From: Paracyclopina nana
Lineage: Eukaryota > Arthropoda > Copepoda > Cyclopoida > Cyclopettidae
Reading direction: 5' to 3'
Assembly (NCBI GenBank): GCA_019096065.1
Contig: JAGUCH010000005.1
Location: forward strand, 7,130,001-7,194,000
DNA length: 64,000 nt
Below the pieces are notes generated by a model. That model was not told the origin of the DNA. It worked only from the letters and a program-made list of their open reading frames with translations, and made no database searches. Within the stretch, counting starts at the first letter, position 1; every line of letters begins with the position of its first letter. A program made the position numbers and the translations under genes. This document shows positions 32,395 to 41,800 of the stretch, piece by piece.

Positions 32395-34148
32395 GCCGGC
32401 GCGTCTCTGGAGGCTTCAGGCCCGGCCTCTGGGCCGGCCTCGCTGATCTCGTTGACCTTGGGTCGTTTGCCGGCGGATTGCTTGCCGTTGGTTGAGTTGG
32501 GGTCCGAGGACCGCTTGCGGTCAGAGGGCGGGGCCGAGCCCCACTTGCCCGCAGTGGAGGAGCGCTGTTGAAGTTGGCTTGCAGCTCGGTACCATTTGTT
32601 GGTCTTGGGGTTGTAACGGCCGTTACGCATGTCCCGCTCGAGGGCGCGGCATTCAGCCTTGCGATGGCCTTTCCGCTCGCAGTAGAAACACGTAATGTCG
32701 GCGTCGGCGTCCGACGAGTGCAAAGCGGCGACCCGGCCTTTGCTCTGCCCGATGGTCAGCCAGCACTCGCCCTGGCAGGCTGCCTCCAAGGCGTCAGCCA
32801 TGGTAGTGAATTTGTGGCCCGCAAGGCCCATCACCACGTCCTTGCGGTGCATCTTGGTGACGAAGATGTGGATGAGGTCGGGATAGGTTTCCACCTCTTT
32901 GGCGAGTTCCGGTCGGGCCCGCACGAAGATGCTCCTCATGCGGGCGTGCCACTGAGGGATAGCCTCGTCCGACTTCTGCTGAGCGGTTTCCAAGGTTATA
33001 CGAGCCACCTGAGAAGAGGTGGCCGTAACAAAGAACTTCTCGTAGGCGTCCAACAGGTGCATGAAGGTGAACGCCTCGTCGTTAAGTCGGAGGTCGACCT
33101 CATTGACCGTACGGAGCGCTACCCCGACCATGGCATGCTTGATTTCCATTTTCTTGGTGGCCTCCGGGGCCGTTGATCCCAAGAAGGTGGCCTCCACATG
33201 CAGGCGGAAAGTGAGCCATTTATCGGCCTCAGTATCCTCGAACTTTTCGAGCTTCCGTTTGCGCCCCGCGCGTGCGGCGGCGGCCTCGGCCTCGAGGCGG
33301 CGGGTCTTGGCTTCCACCTGCCGTAGCTCGGCCTCCCTTTGTCTGGCCTCGAGGTCGGCGTGGCGCTGGGCCTCAAACCCTTGAAGGATCTGGAACATCA
33401 TGGCCTGCATATCCCCCGTAGGCGGAGGAGCGCCGCCTGGCCCGGCCGGTCGAGGCGGCTGGGGTCCCCCAGCGGGTTCGGTGCTCATCCCGGAGGGCGT
33501 GCCCGAGCGGGGTCGGACCCCACCTTGAGCCCCGAGGGGATTGCCCCCTTGGGCCCCACCACCTCCGGATGGCATGAGGACCTCGACCGCGTCTCGATGG
33601 GGGTCGATGGGCTGATTCGCATCGGATGGGCTGGTCTACCAATGGGAAGACAGGTACTCCTCTGGAGGATCCACAACCACAAAGGTGAAGAATCTACAGC
33701 CTAGCTGCAAATCTAGCAGGACAACTAATGGTATTGTGAGACAACACCAAAGAGACCAATAAAGATCCTTCTAAAAGACTTCACTTCACATATGGTGTGA
33801 GCATTGCTCACCTAAGACAAGACTACACATTTCATAAGACAAAGGCCAAAGCATAGCTCTAGCAAATTACAATTGCACATAAAACCTCAATATAAATGAC
33901 ATGATACACTCAATATATAAAATAGATCATTCTGATCTCAATAACTAAATCAATAATACTCAATCATGGTGTTTCTTATTCAACTTCTTCTGGTGCACTG
34001 CAATTCTTACAAAAATTAGCAATGGCTACCGCTGAGGTCTCGCAACGCTGAGAGAAGGAGAGCGCGCCTGGCACAGCACACGGGCCAAAACAGTGTCAGC
34101 CCCTTCATTGGTGGAGGCGGAGTGCAGCGGCGATCGGCTGACAGGCAT
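32370..34148 (-). pseudogene. gag: Gypsy-2 gag, split by a solo LTR
   Basis: The start (ATG 34148, MPVSRSPLHSAS) matches Gypsy-3 gag (MLRSPIHRPSS). After about 65 bases it is cut by the LTR at 33627-34080 and resumes to the stop at 32370. The downstream part has a charged coiled-coil-like segment (about 33240-33400), a capsid-like helical region and one zinc knuckle, CFYCERKGHRKAEC (C-x2-C-x4-H-x4-C). The insertion length does not keep the frame, so only an N-terminally truncated Gag could be made. Confidence 0.85.
33627..34080 (-). mobile_element. Solo BEL/Pao-type LTR inside Gypsy-2 gag
   Basis: It is related to the BEL-1 LTR along most of its length (CTGGTCTACCAATGGGAAG at one end, a GCAATGGCTACCGCTGAG block near the other) but shorter (454 bp). 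Ends are TG/CA; flanks CGGA (33623-33626) and CGGG (34081-34084) look like a 4-bp target duplication with one change. It is a diverged relative, older than BEL-1. Confidence 0.78.
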
Positions 34149-34332
34149 GATCGTATCTAATACTCTGTACAAGAAAGGGTTGGTTTTTAAGCTTATAACC
34201 AATCGGAAATATTTGCGTTTTACCAGCGGTGAGATGGTGCAAAGCGAGAGAAATCGGGGTTGCAATAGCTTTGGAAGTTTCCAACGAACTGTGCTCGACC
34301 CCCGATCAGCTCTCCCTTTATAGTATCACCAT

Positions 34333-34925
34333 TGTCGTAGGCCTTCAGGCTGCCCGACTCGAATCCTCTGAGGACGAAGATGAGCCCGAAGTCTATGACT
34401 TTGAGGTCCTGCAAACTTGGACAGGATCGCGATCCCAATGGCTGGTCTACCAAATGGGAAGACAGGTACTCCTCTGGGGATGATCCACAGCCTCCAATCC
34501 AAGGAGAAGAATCTACAGCCTTGCTGCAAATCTAACTGGACAACTAACTCTGGTATTGTAAGACAACACCAAAAGACCAATAAAAGATCCTTCTAAAAGA
34601 CTAAGACATTCACATATGGTGTGAGCAAAGCTCACCTAAATAAATCTACACATTGCATAAAATAAAGGCCAAAGCTTAGCTCTGACAAGTACAAATTGCA
34701 TAAAACCTTCACATAAATCACATAATATACTCAATAAATAAAATAGATCACTTTGACCTCAATAAATCAATCAGTAGAATTCAATCATGATGTTTTCTTA
34801 TTCAACTTTTCTCTCACACTGAAATTCTTACAAAAATTGGCAATGGCTGCCGCTGAGCTGATGGCGTCGCTGAGGAGGAACGGGTGCGCGTGCGCCTCGC
34901 GCAGCAGCGCAAGCAGGCCGCGACA
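34333..34925 (-). repeat. 3' LTR of BEL-1
   Basis: TGTCGTAGGCCTTC to GGCCGCGACA on the plus strand. Near-identical copies: 47349-47939 and 56357-56949. Confidence 0.93.
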
Positions 34926-34962
34926 GAGTCCCCCCTTGGAGGCCACGCAAGGCCTTAAAGGC

Positions 34963-37900
34963 CTAAGGCCAGCGACTGGCCACGACTAAGGCGTGGTCCT
35001 CCAAGACATGAGTTGTCTTGAAACTCCCGTTTTCTTCCTCCTCGCGCTCCAGGCTGTTGAAGATCTTGATGTCAACATGTCCCTGGGCTCCGTACACGAC
35101 GTCAATATAGAAGCTCTCATGCCGGCTGATCCCTTTGAGGCTGAGGATAGACCCAATGGTGGCCTCCTCGATCTGGGTCACCCAGGGCTTCGTGAATGGG
35201 AGCAAATGATGAAGGATGGCATGGCCAAGCTCTTGACAGCGAGGGCATCTGCTGATGACTCGGGTACACGTGAAGATTGTGTGGCCGTCCTCTCCGCATA
35301 GCGGAAGAGCGCAGCGCAGCTTCTCCACGCAGTCAGCCCTCAAATGGTCGAGGCTGCCACAGCGGCCGCAGTAATGCGGGCACGTCCTGCCGAGGCTGCG
35401 CCTGAAGAGTGCCACGACGACGTGGCTCCAATGAGCCCTATGGGGCGGCACTCTGGTGATGGTGGTGAAGGCGCTGGCCAGGCCAGGATCCACATTGTGG
35501 AAATCAAGCTTATAAAGCTTCCCGCTGCGCCAGTAATCTCGGGTGGCCTGCACTGCATTGACGCCTCGACTTTCATTGGGCCGCAGCATCATCCATTCAG
35601 CATCCATACCATCCTCGGCCTTGGTGCCTCCAATCCACTCCTTTTTGTTGAATGGCCTCAGATTGGTGTCGTCTCTGGGCAGTTTGCCAGGCCCTGGACG
35701 ATTGCGGACTCTATCGCAAGCAAAGTGCGCATGGCGCAGCACATCAGCCTTCGGATCAAATCCATGCCTGCGGAGGCCTTCGGCGGCAATCCTGACAGGC
35801 AAGGACAGGGAGAGGACGTGCTGCAGGCGAAGGTACTCCCACATGTCGGTCGTCCATTGAGAGGAGGGGAGGCTAAAGTCAGCCTGGTCCTTATAGAAGT
35901 GAAACACTTCTTGGCCAGGCAAGAGCGGCGGCGGAGCAGGGGCCTTGCCCTTTTGATGCACAATGGGCACCCTTGGTGCACCTAGCCTGGAGGCGACGTA
36001 GGTCATGTTTGTCACCATGTCCGAGGTCCAGGTGCCGTCCTGAGGGAAGGCGATCAGCCCTAGGCTGTTCGAGTCGCACTTGGCGCTGACTTTCATGTTG
36101 AGGTAGTCAAATCTTCTCTCTTCGACCACGTTGAAGCCTTCAACTCGGACTGAATTCATTTTCAGTAGCTCCAGGATCTTGTTGGGAATCTTGGCCCCAA
36201 GGTAGTCTTTATCCTTGCCCCCATACTTGCTCTGGACCAAAAGGATCGGCGCGCCAATGACCCCGAACGTCATGGATGCGTAACATCCTTCTCTTGGGCT
36301 GCGATCAGTGATGATCCCTTCTCTTCTGAGCGCTTCGATGGTCCAGCTCTGGATGTGGCAAGACATCATGCCCTTTTTTTCAGCCTTGCTGAAGAACCCG
36401 GCCTGCTCCAACTTGGCCCGCACTGTGGCCCAGTCGGCATCATCATCTAGGACTATAAAATCCTCGGCTGGATCTCCCTGAAGATTGAAGGGGCCCGGTC
36501 CATACTCGCAATCCTTGATGGCTTGTCCAAAGGAGTAGGTGTCGTAACAGTTGTCACCGAACATCCTAATCTGCCAATCGCTGGCCTGCAAGTCTGGCTT
36601 CCCTGTCAAGCAATGGTCAGCGTCGCAAGTACCCACTTGTGAGGGGCCATGCTCCAGCCTGACCTGAGCCGTGGAGCAGGGTGGATCTTCGGATGGCAGG
36701 CCCTTGGCTTTGGCGGGGCAGATCAGGGGTGCTCCTGGGGCAGGCTCTTCTTGCTCCACAGGGAGCTGCGGCTCATCAGAGTATTGGTCGCTGCCTAGCT
36801 GTGCCAATCCTCTCCAATACGTCTCAACCCACTCTGGCAGAGGATCCCCAGCTGAGACCAAGGCTCCATAACTTGCCATGACAGCGGCGATGCCCATGTC
36901 GGTGGCGTCTTCAGCCAAGATGGGCAGCCTGGCTGCATAAATGCGCTTCGCGAAGTTTTTGCGTTGCTGCCAGGCCTGGAAGGCCTCTTCTCTCTTGCGG
37001 GGAGTCAAGGAGGGTGTGGGCTTGATCGGGTTCTTCCTGGGATGGGCGATCAGGCAGCTGTTGCAGTACAAAATGTACTTGTCGTGGAGCTTCGGATGAC
37101 ATAGCTTCATGACCTTGATGGGTGGCACACCCTGGACCAGGCAGGACATCCTGAGGCCGTCCATCTTCTCAGCCAGTGTGCAGGCCATCGCCCTTTCAGC
37201 TGCCGATCGAGAGTCTTCTTTCTCACGAGGCCCGTAATCCCATGAATGGCCGAAAAATGAGGTGTGAGGGTCGCAATAGTTTAAAACTTTCGTGGGCACA
37301 GCCATCTTGCCCAGGACTTGATCCTCAAAAAACCCTCTCTTGCATCCATGGGCGGCCTTGATGGCCTTGACAGCGGGATCGACCCATCTTCTCCTGGCGG
37401 GATAGAAATCGGTGCAGGGTCCTGAAACAAGTAACCCTAATTGGTCATATGATCGAAGCCAATTATCGTCCCCCAATGTAGAGTGTCTAACAATATTAGA
37501 GGCCACCCCTGGAGTTAGGTCCGCGCCAGAGGTTTCGTCATCCGAGGCCCCTTCTTTTGGCCACTCGACTGACGACGAGGCTTCCGGCGCCCCTGGCTTG
37601 GCTGACTTCCCGTCGTCAGCCCGACTCGGAGCTATGGGCGACAACGAGATGTTGCGCAAGCCTCGAGATGTTGAGGCCGGCTCGCTCTTGGACGTGGAGG
37701 CTACAGGAGTGGGGGAAGACTCTGCTTGAGACTCCGCTTGATCTTCAAGTCTTCTCCTCCTGCGGGCGGGTGAGTGGATTGAGCTGAGGGTGACATCCCT
37801 TGCTCTCACTCTGGGAGCCGACTTCTCTCCATCTTCCGCTCCCGATTGGGTTTCATCCAGCAGAGCCAAGTCCACGTCAAGGACTACTCCTTCCCATTCC

Positions 37901-38811
37901 ATCTCATTTTCTTCACGACTCTCCAACAGCCCAGCTTGGCTGGACTGCAAGTCTCCTAACTCCAGGGAGGCTTGGCCTCCACTGCTTTCCTCCCCACTAA
38001 CTAAAGTCGAAATACCTTTAGAAGCGGCTTGGCCACGCAGCTGACTCTCGTCAGCGTCCTCCATCAAGGATGGGGCCAGCTGCCCCTCTTCGCCGCTCGC
38101 GGCCATCATGGGGTCCACGGCCATCGTGGGCACCGCGGTCGCCTCGCCTCCTGAGGTGGAGTTGGTTGAGGTCGACCTCTCTTCTTCGCCGACGCCGACG
38201 GCGACGGCCGTCGCTTCTTCCGCCATCGTCTTGCTCACAACAACAGGGGCGGGGTATTGGGCTACGTTGACCTCTTCACTGGGTCGGCCTTCGGGCACGA
38301 ATCCCTCAAGGTTCGACGGAGCCAGATCTTGATCTTCCATTTCGTCTTGAATTGAAAATTCGCTTGAGCACTGTAGAACGCTAGTTCCAAGATTGGACTG
38401 GCCGATCGTTGAGTTCTCAGCAGATGAGTGGAAACGGAAGGTAGTACTCGCGCACATCTCAGTTTTGGCGCAAGAATTCAGGGCCGAGGTTGCGTGAGAC
38501 ATCTCAGAGTGTTGCGTCATTTCGCGGAAAATATGTTCCCGTTGAAAATAAAAACAATTACACCAAGTGTAAACAAAAATGACGTCATGAAAACTTGACT
38601 TTAAAAGGAATGTTAAAAAAGTGTAGTGAATAATACGGCGAGCATTGCTCGTCCAGACTAAATTGGGAAAGAAGAATTGAAAGTGCGAAGCCTGGCTTCT
38701 TTTCCTTCCCATGGTGGCTCCAAAATTTTTGGAGTGCGAGCCTGGCTCGTAAACTGCTCTAGTCATGGCTAGTTTGGGCTGACCCTGAGGACCTCGCATG
38801 AAGTCCCCCAT
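34963..38811 (-). CDS. BEL-1 ORF2: unrecognised protein in env position, CCHC zinc knuckles
   Basis: A 1282-codon open frame between pol and the 3' LTR. The first ~95 codons cover AT-rich DNA and overlap the pol end by 53 bases in another frame; ATG 38520 (MTQHSEMSH), giving 1185 residues, is a likelier start. No signal peptide or membrane span is evident after that start, so it is not a typical Env. The N-terminal third is acidic, Ser/Ala-rich and probably disordered, with a basic patch PARRRRRLE. The middle has a Cys/His cluster (LCHPKLHDKYILYCNSC). Near the C-terminus (35210-35370) come CGRCGSLDHLRADC, a C-x4-C-x4-H-x4-C variant and CPRCQELGH, resembling nucleocapsid knuckles. I do not recognise the fold. 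RNA binding is inferred; it could be a second gag-like or regulatory protein, or captured host sequence. Confidence 0.75.
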   Translation of the reverse strand: MGDFMRGPQGQPKLAMTRAVYEPGSHSKNFGATMGRKRSQASHFQFFFPNLVWTSNARRIIHYTFLTFLLKSSFHDVIFVYTWCNCFYFQREHIFREMTQHSEMSHATSALNSCAKTEMCASTTFRFHSSAENSTIGQSNLGTSVLQCSSEFSIQDEMEDQDLAPSNLEGFVPEGRPSEEVNVAQYPAPVVVSKTMAEEATAVAVGVGEEERSTSTNSTSGGEATAVPTMAVDPMMAASGEEGQLAPSLMEDADESQLRGQAASKGISTLVSGEESSGGQASLELGDLQSSQAGLLESREENEMEWEGVVLDVDLALLDETQSGAEDGEKSAPRVRARDVTLSSIHSPARRRRRLEDQAESQAESSPTPVASTSKSEPASTSRGLRNISLSPIAPSRADDGKSAKPGAPEASSSVEWPKEGASDDETSGADLTPGVASNIVRHSTLGDDNWLRSYDQLGLLVSGPCTDFYPARRRWVDPAVKAIKAAHGCKRGFFEDQVLGKMAVPTKVLNYCDPHTSFFGHSWDYGPREKEDSRSAAERAMACTLAEKMDGLRMSCLVQGVPPIKVMKLCHPKLHDKYILYCNSCLIAHPRKNPIKPTPSLTPRKREEAFQAWQQRKNFAKRIYAARLPILAEDATDMGIAAVMASYGALVSAGDPLPEWVETYWRGLAQLGSDQYSDEPQLPVEQEEPAPGAPLICPAKAKGLPSEDPPCSTAQVRLEHGPSQVGTCDADHCLTGKPDLQASDWQIRMFGDNCYDTYSFGQAIKDCEYGPGPFNLQGDPAEDFIVLDDDADWATVRAKLEQAGFFSKAEKKGMMSCHIQSWTIEALRREGIITDRSPREGCYASMTFGVIGAPILLVQSKYGGKDKDYLGAKIPNKILELLKMNSVRVEGFNVVEERRFDYLNMKVSAKCDSNSLGLIAFPQDGTWTSDMVTNMTYVASRLGAPRVPIVHQKGKAPAPPPLLPGQEVFHFYKDQADFSLPSSQWTTDMWEYLRLQHVLSLSLPVRIAAEGLRRHGFDPKADVLRHAHFACDRVRNRPGPGKLPRDDTNLRPFNKKEWIGGTKAEDGMDAEWMMLRPNESRGVNAVQATRDYWRSGKLYKLDFHNVDPGLASAFTTITRVPPHRAHWSHVVVALFRRSLGRTCPHYCGRCGSLDHLRADCVEKLRCALPLCGEDGHTIFTCTRVISRCPRCQELGHAILHHLLPFTKPWVTQIEEATIGSILSLKGISRHESFYIDVVYGAQGHVDIKIFNSLEREEEENGSFKTTHVLEDHALVVASRWP
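38579..38588. promoter_or_regulatory. CRE/ATF-like palindrome upstream of ORF2
   Basis: ATGACGTCAT, a full CRE palindrome, lies 59 bases before ATG 38520 in AT-rich non-coding sequence. It could be an internal promoter element; function is unproven. Confidence 0.35.
38657..38685 (-). promoter_or_regulatory. Candidate 3' splice site before ORF2
   Basis: The minus strand reads TTCTTCTTTCCCAATTTAG, a pyrimidine tract ending in AG at 38658, about 140 bases before ATG 38520. A spliced subgenomic mRNA, as used for retroviral env, would explain expression of ORF2. Confidence 0.45.
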
Positions 38812-41800
38812 TTGTAGGGCGTGAGCTCAGAGCTTGCGAGGACGACGCGTCTTCTGACTGTCTCCAGAAGTGGTAAGAGGCTCCTTCTTCTTTACTGGCG
38901 ACCATTTCTCTCTCCAGTCTTTCCAGGCTTGCCCAATCTGAGTCGATCGCCAGCTCCTCCATTATGGGAGCCTCGCTCCTAGCCTTTCTTGGGTACTCGA
39001 GGTAGTAATCCGAGTCTCGAAATACGTCGAGTGGAACGAGATTCATGGCTGCCTTTTCGTAGACTACTGCTACCTTTGAAGCCTCACTTGGTCCTGGCGG
39101 CACCATTCTCACGTAAGCCCTTCTTACTTCTCCGTCAATATCTCGTTTGACTTTCTCTACTATTCCCAGAGGCCAGTAATATCTTCGCTCGGAATGTACT
39201 TTGTCGATGACAGCAACCACATCTCCTTTGGTAAGGCTCTTTATGTGATTGATCCATTTTGGCATCTTCTTTAATTGAAGCACCAATTCCTCGGTAAAAT
39301 GCTCCCACATCCTCTGCAATGCAGAGTCGATGAGTACATATCTTTGCTCCAAGGTTTCCAAGGCTTCTTTTCTAATGATGGGCAGTGAGTCCCCTGGGGG
39401 GCCCCGAGTAAGGAAGTGGTTAGGGGTCACGAAATGTCCATTCACTTCTCCAATGGGGCGACTGTTTATGAAACCTTCAGATTTAACCATTATGTATCGG
39501 AAGTCTTCCAGCTTGGTAACCTTCTTGTTATACTGGCGATAAAAAGTCTTTTTGAATATGCGGACCGCTGCCTCTGCGAGCCCGTTGAAATGAGGGGCCC
39601 AAGGGGGGGAGAGTGTCCATTCAACCACGCCCATGTGTCCCCCAAACTGCCTTAGTCGATCCCAATCAATCAACTTGAGACTTTCCTTAAGCTCCGCATA
39701 TCTTTCGTTCACTCGAAGGTCTTCTCGGCATCCTATAAAGTTAGAGCCGTTGTCGCTCCTGATGGCATAAGGGCAGCCTCGCCTAGCGATGAACAACTCC
39801 AAAGCCCTCATCAAGGAGAGCGAGCTCATGTCATAAACTTCTTCGCAGTGTATAGCTTTAGAATGCAAGCAAATGAACACTATCACGTACATATGGTACT
39901 CGGCTCTATTGAATGTTGTCGTGAAGGGTCCACACATGTCAATGCTCGTGTAGCGGAAGGGCAAAAATTCAGTGATGGGAATTGCATGTGGAGGCAGTAG
40001 TCCCATGTGAGGAATAAGAGGCTTCAATGTCCATCTCTTGCACATAGCACAGTCCTTTAGAATTTTCGCGATGATGGGCTTGGCGTTCGGGATCCAATAA
40101 AGCTTTTGGGCTTCACACAGATACCTGTTGCGACCGTACCCATGGCCAACTAATTTGTGCATGTCTTCCAACACGAGCCGCCTGGCGGCCCCTGGAATTA
40201 TCAGTTGTCTGCGACCTACCCAGGCTGCCAAGGTGGCATCTAGCCTGCCCCTAGTCCTAATTTCCCCTTGGGGGCCGAGCACGGGATCCAAAGGCCCCAA
40301 TTTCGAGCCCTTGGGCCATTCACCAGTACTCATGAAGTGATCGAGTTCATGAGCATAATGCTCCTGTTGGATCCAGATAGCTACCTGGTTTTCCACCCAT
40401 CGATATTCTTCGTCTTGAGGCGTGCCCACGGGGGTTTCTTCCCATGGTGATATGATCTTCAAGGCTGCTCATCTGGCGAGGCAGATCACTCGTATCATCC
40501 GACTCCACGAAGAAAAGTCATCCAGCGGTACATGCTTCCATTGGAATTCATGGTTGCCTTCAAAGATGACGGTGACTCGCCTGGCGACATACCCTTTCCA
40601 ATTACCAGCGGGCTTGCATATCCAAGTCAGTGCGCATTGAGAATCTGTCCAGAGCGTGACCGAGTCTATTTTATCCAGACTTTTGATGAGATCTTGGCAA
40701 AGCTCGGTGCCTAGCACGCAGCCATTCAATTCCATCTCTGGCATTGATCGGACCTCCCTCAAAGATGCCAAGTTCAGCCTGGCTGCCATCAGCATGCATT
40801 CCACGGAGCCATCAGGGTACACCGATCTAATGTAGGCTGCTGCGCCCTTGGCCATTTCACTTGCATCGGTAAAGATGTGGAGCTCCAGCCTGGCTGCGGC
40901 TCTTGCTCTCACGGCTCGGGGCATTCTGAAGACCTCTACTCGCTCCACTTGCTTTACGTAGTCGCTCCACTCGGCAATTATCTTCTCCATTTCTGGGTGT
41001 TCTAACATGTCTAACGCAGTGTCCCATTCGATGGCAAATAGCATTCGCATTTGCCAGACTCTTTGAATGAGTCTCTTGCCTTGGAGAACGAATGGTGCCA
41101 GCAATCCCAAAGGATCATGAAGCCTAGGCACAAACTGAGCCATCATTCGCATAGTGAGGGGCGCCTGGCGCATGTACTCTGCATCGGTGGGTTGAAAAAC
41201 TATCTGATCTGCAAGGCAGTCTACGTACAAGCCTAAGGCTTTAGTGATATCGCTATTTTCAGCGTGTAGCTGAAACCCAGGGAGAATCAAATCTGGATCG
41301 ACATCTGCTAATGCGCCTGGCGCATTGCTTCCCCATTTCCTAAAGGGCATGGCCCCTTCGTCTCCTACCTCGAGAATCTGTTTGATAGCTTCTCTGGCCT
41401 CCTGCTCGTCCTCCACGGAGGCGAAGACATCGTCTACATAGAGAAACTTATCCAAGATGTGGAAGGCGAGCGGATGTGAATCTTGAAATTTGGATATATG
41501 ATGCTTCATGGCAAACGTTGCCATGCATGGGGCTGAAGCAGTTCCAAACACCACCGATGAGGGCTCGTAGCATATTCCTTGCCACACAAATCTGTGGAAC
41601 TTCCTGGATTCCGGATCAAGCTTAAAGCGTAGAAACATCTTGCTTATGTCTGCGACGATCATCACGGGCTTCTCTCTCGCCCCAACGAGAATCTCGAAGA
41701 CATTTCGCTGCAGCTTAGGGCCTGGCAAAAGCGCATCATTTAGACTTTTGCCAAAATGCTTTCTGGCTCCATCAAATACTACTCTGACGGGCATTGACGG

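Noticed and set aside
27613-40471. TGA read as an amino acid genome-wide
   Set aside because: The PAN-kelch and zinc-finger genes both end in TGA at sensible positions.
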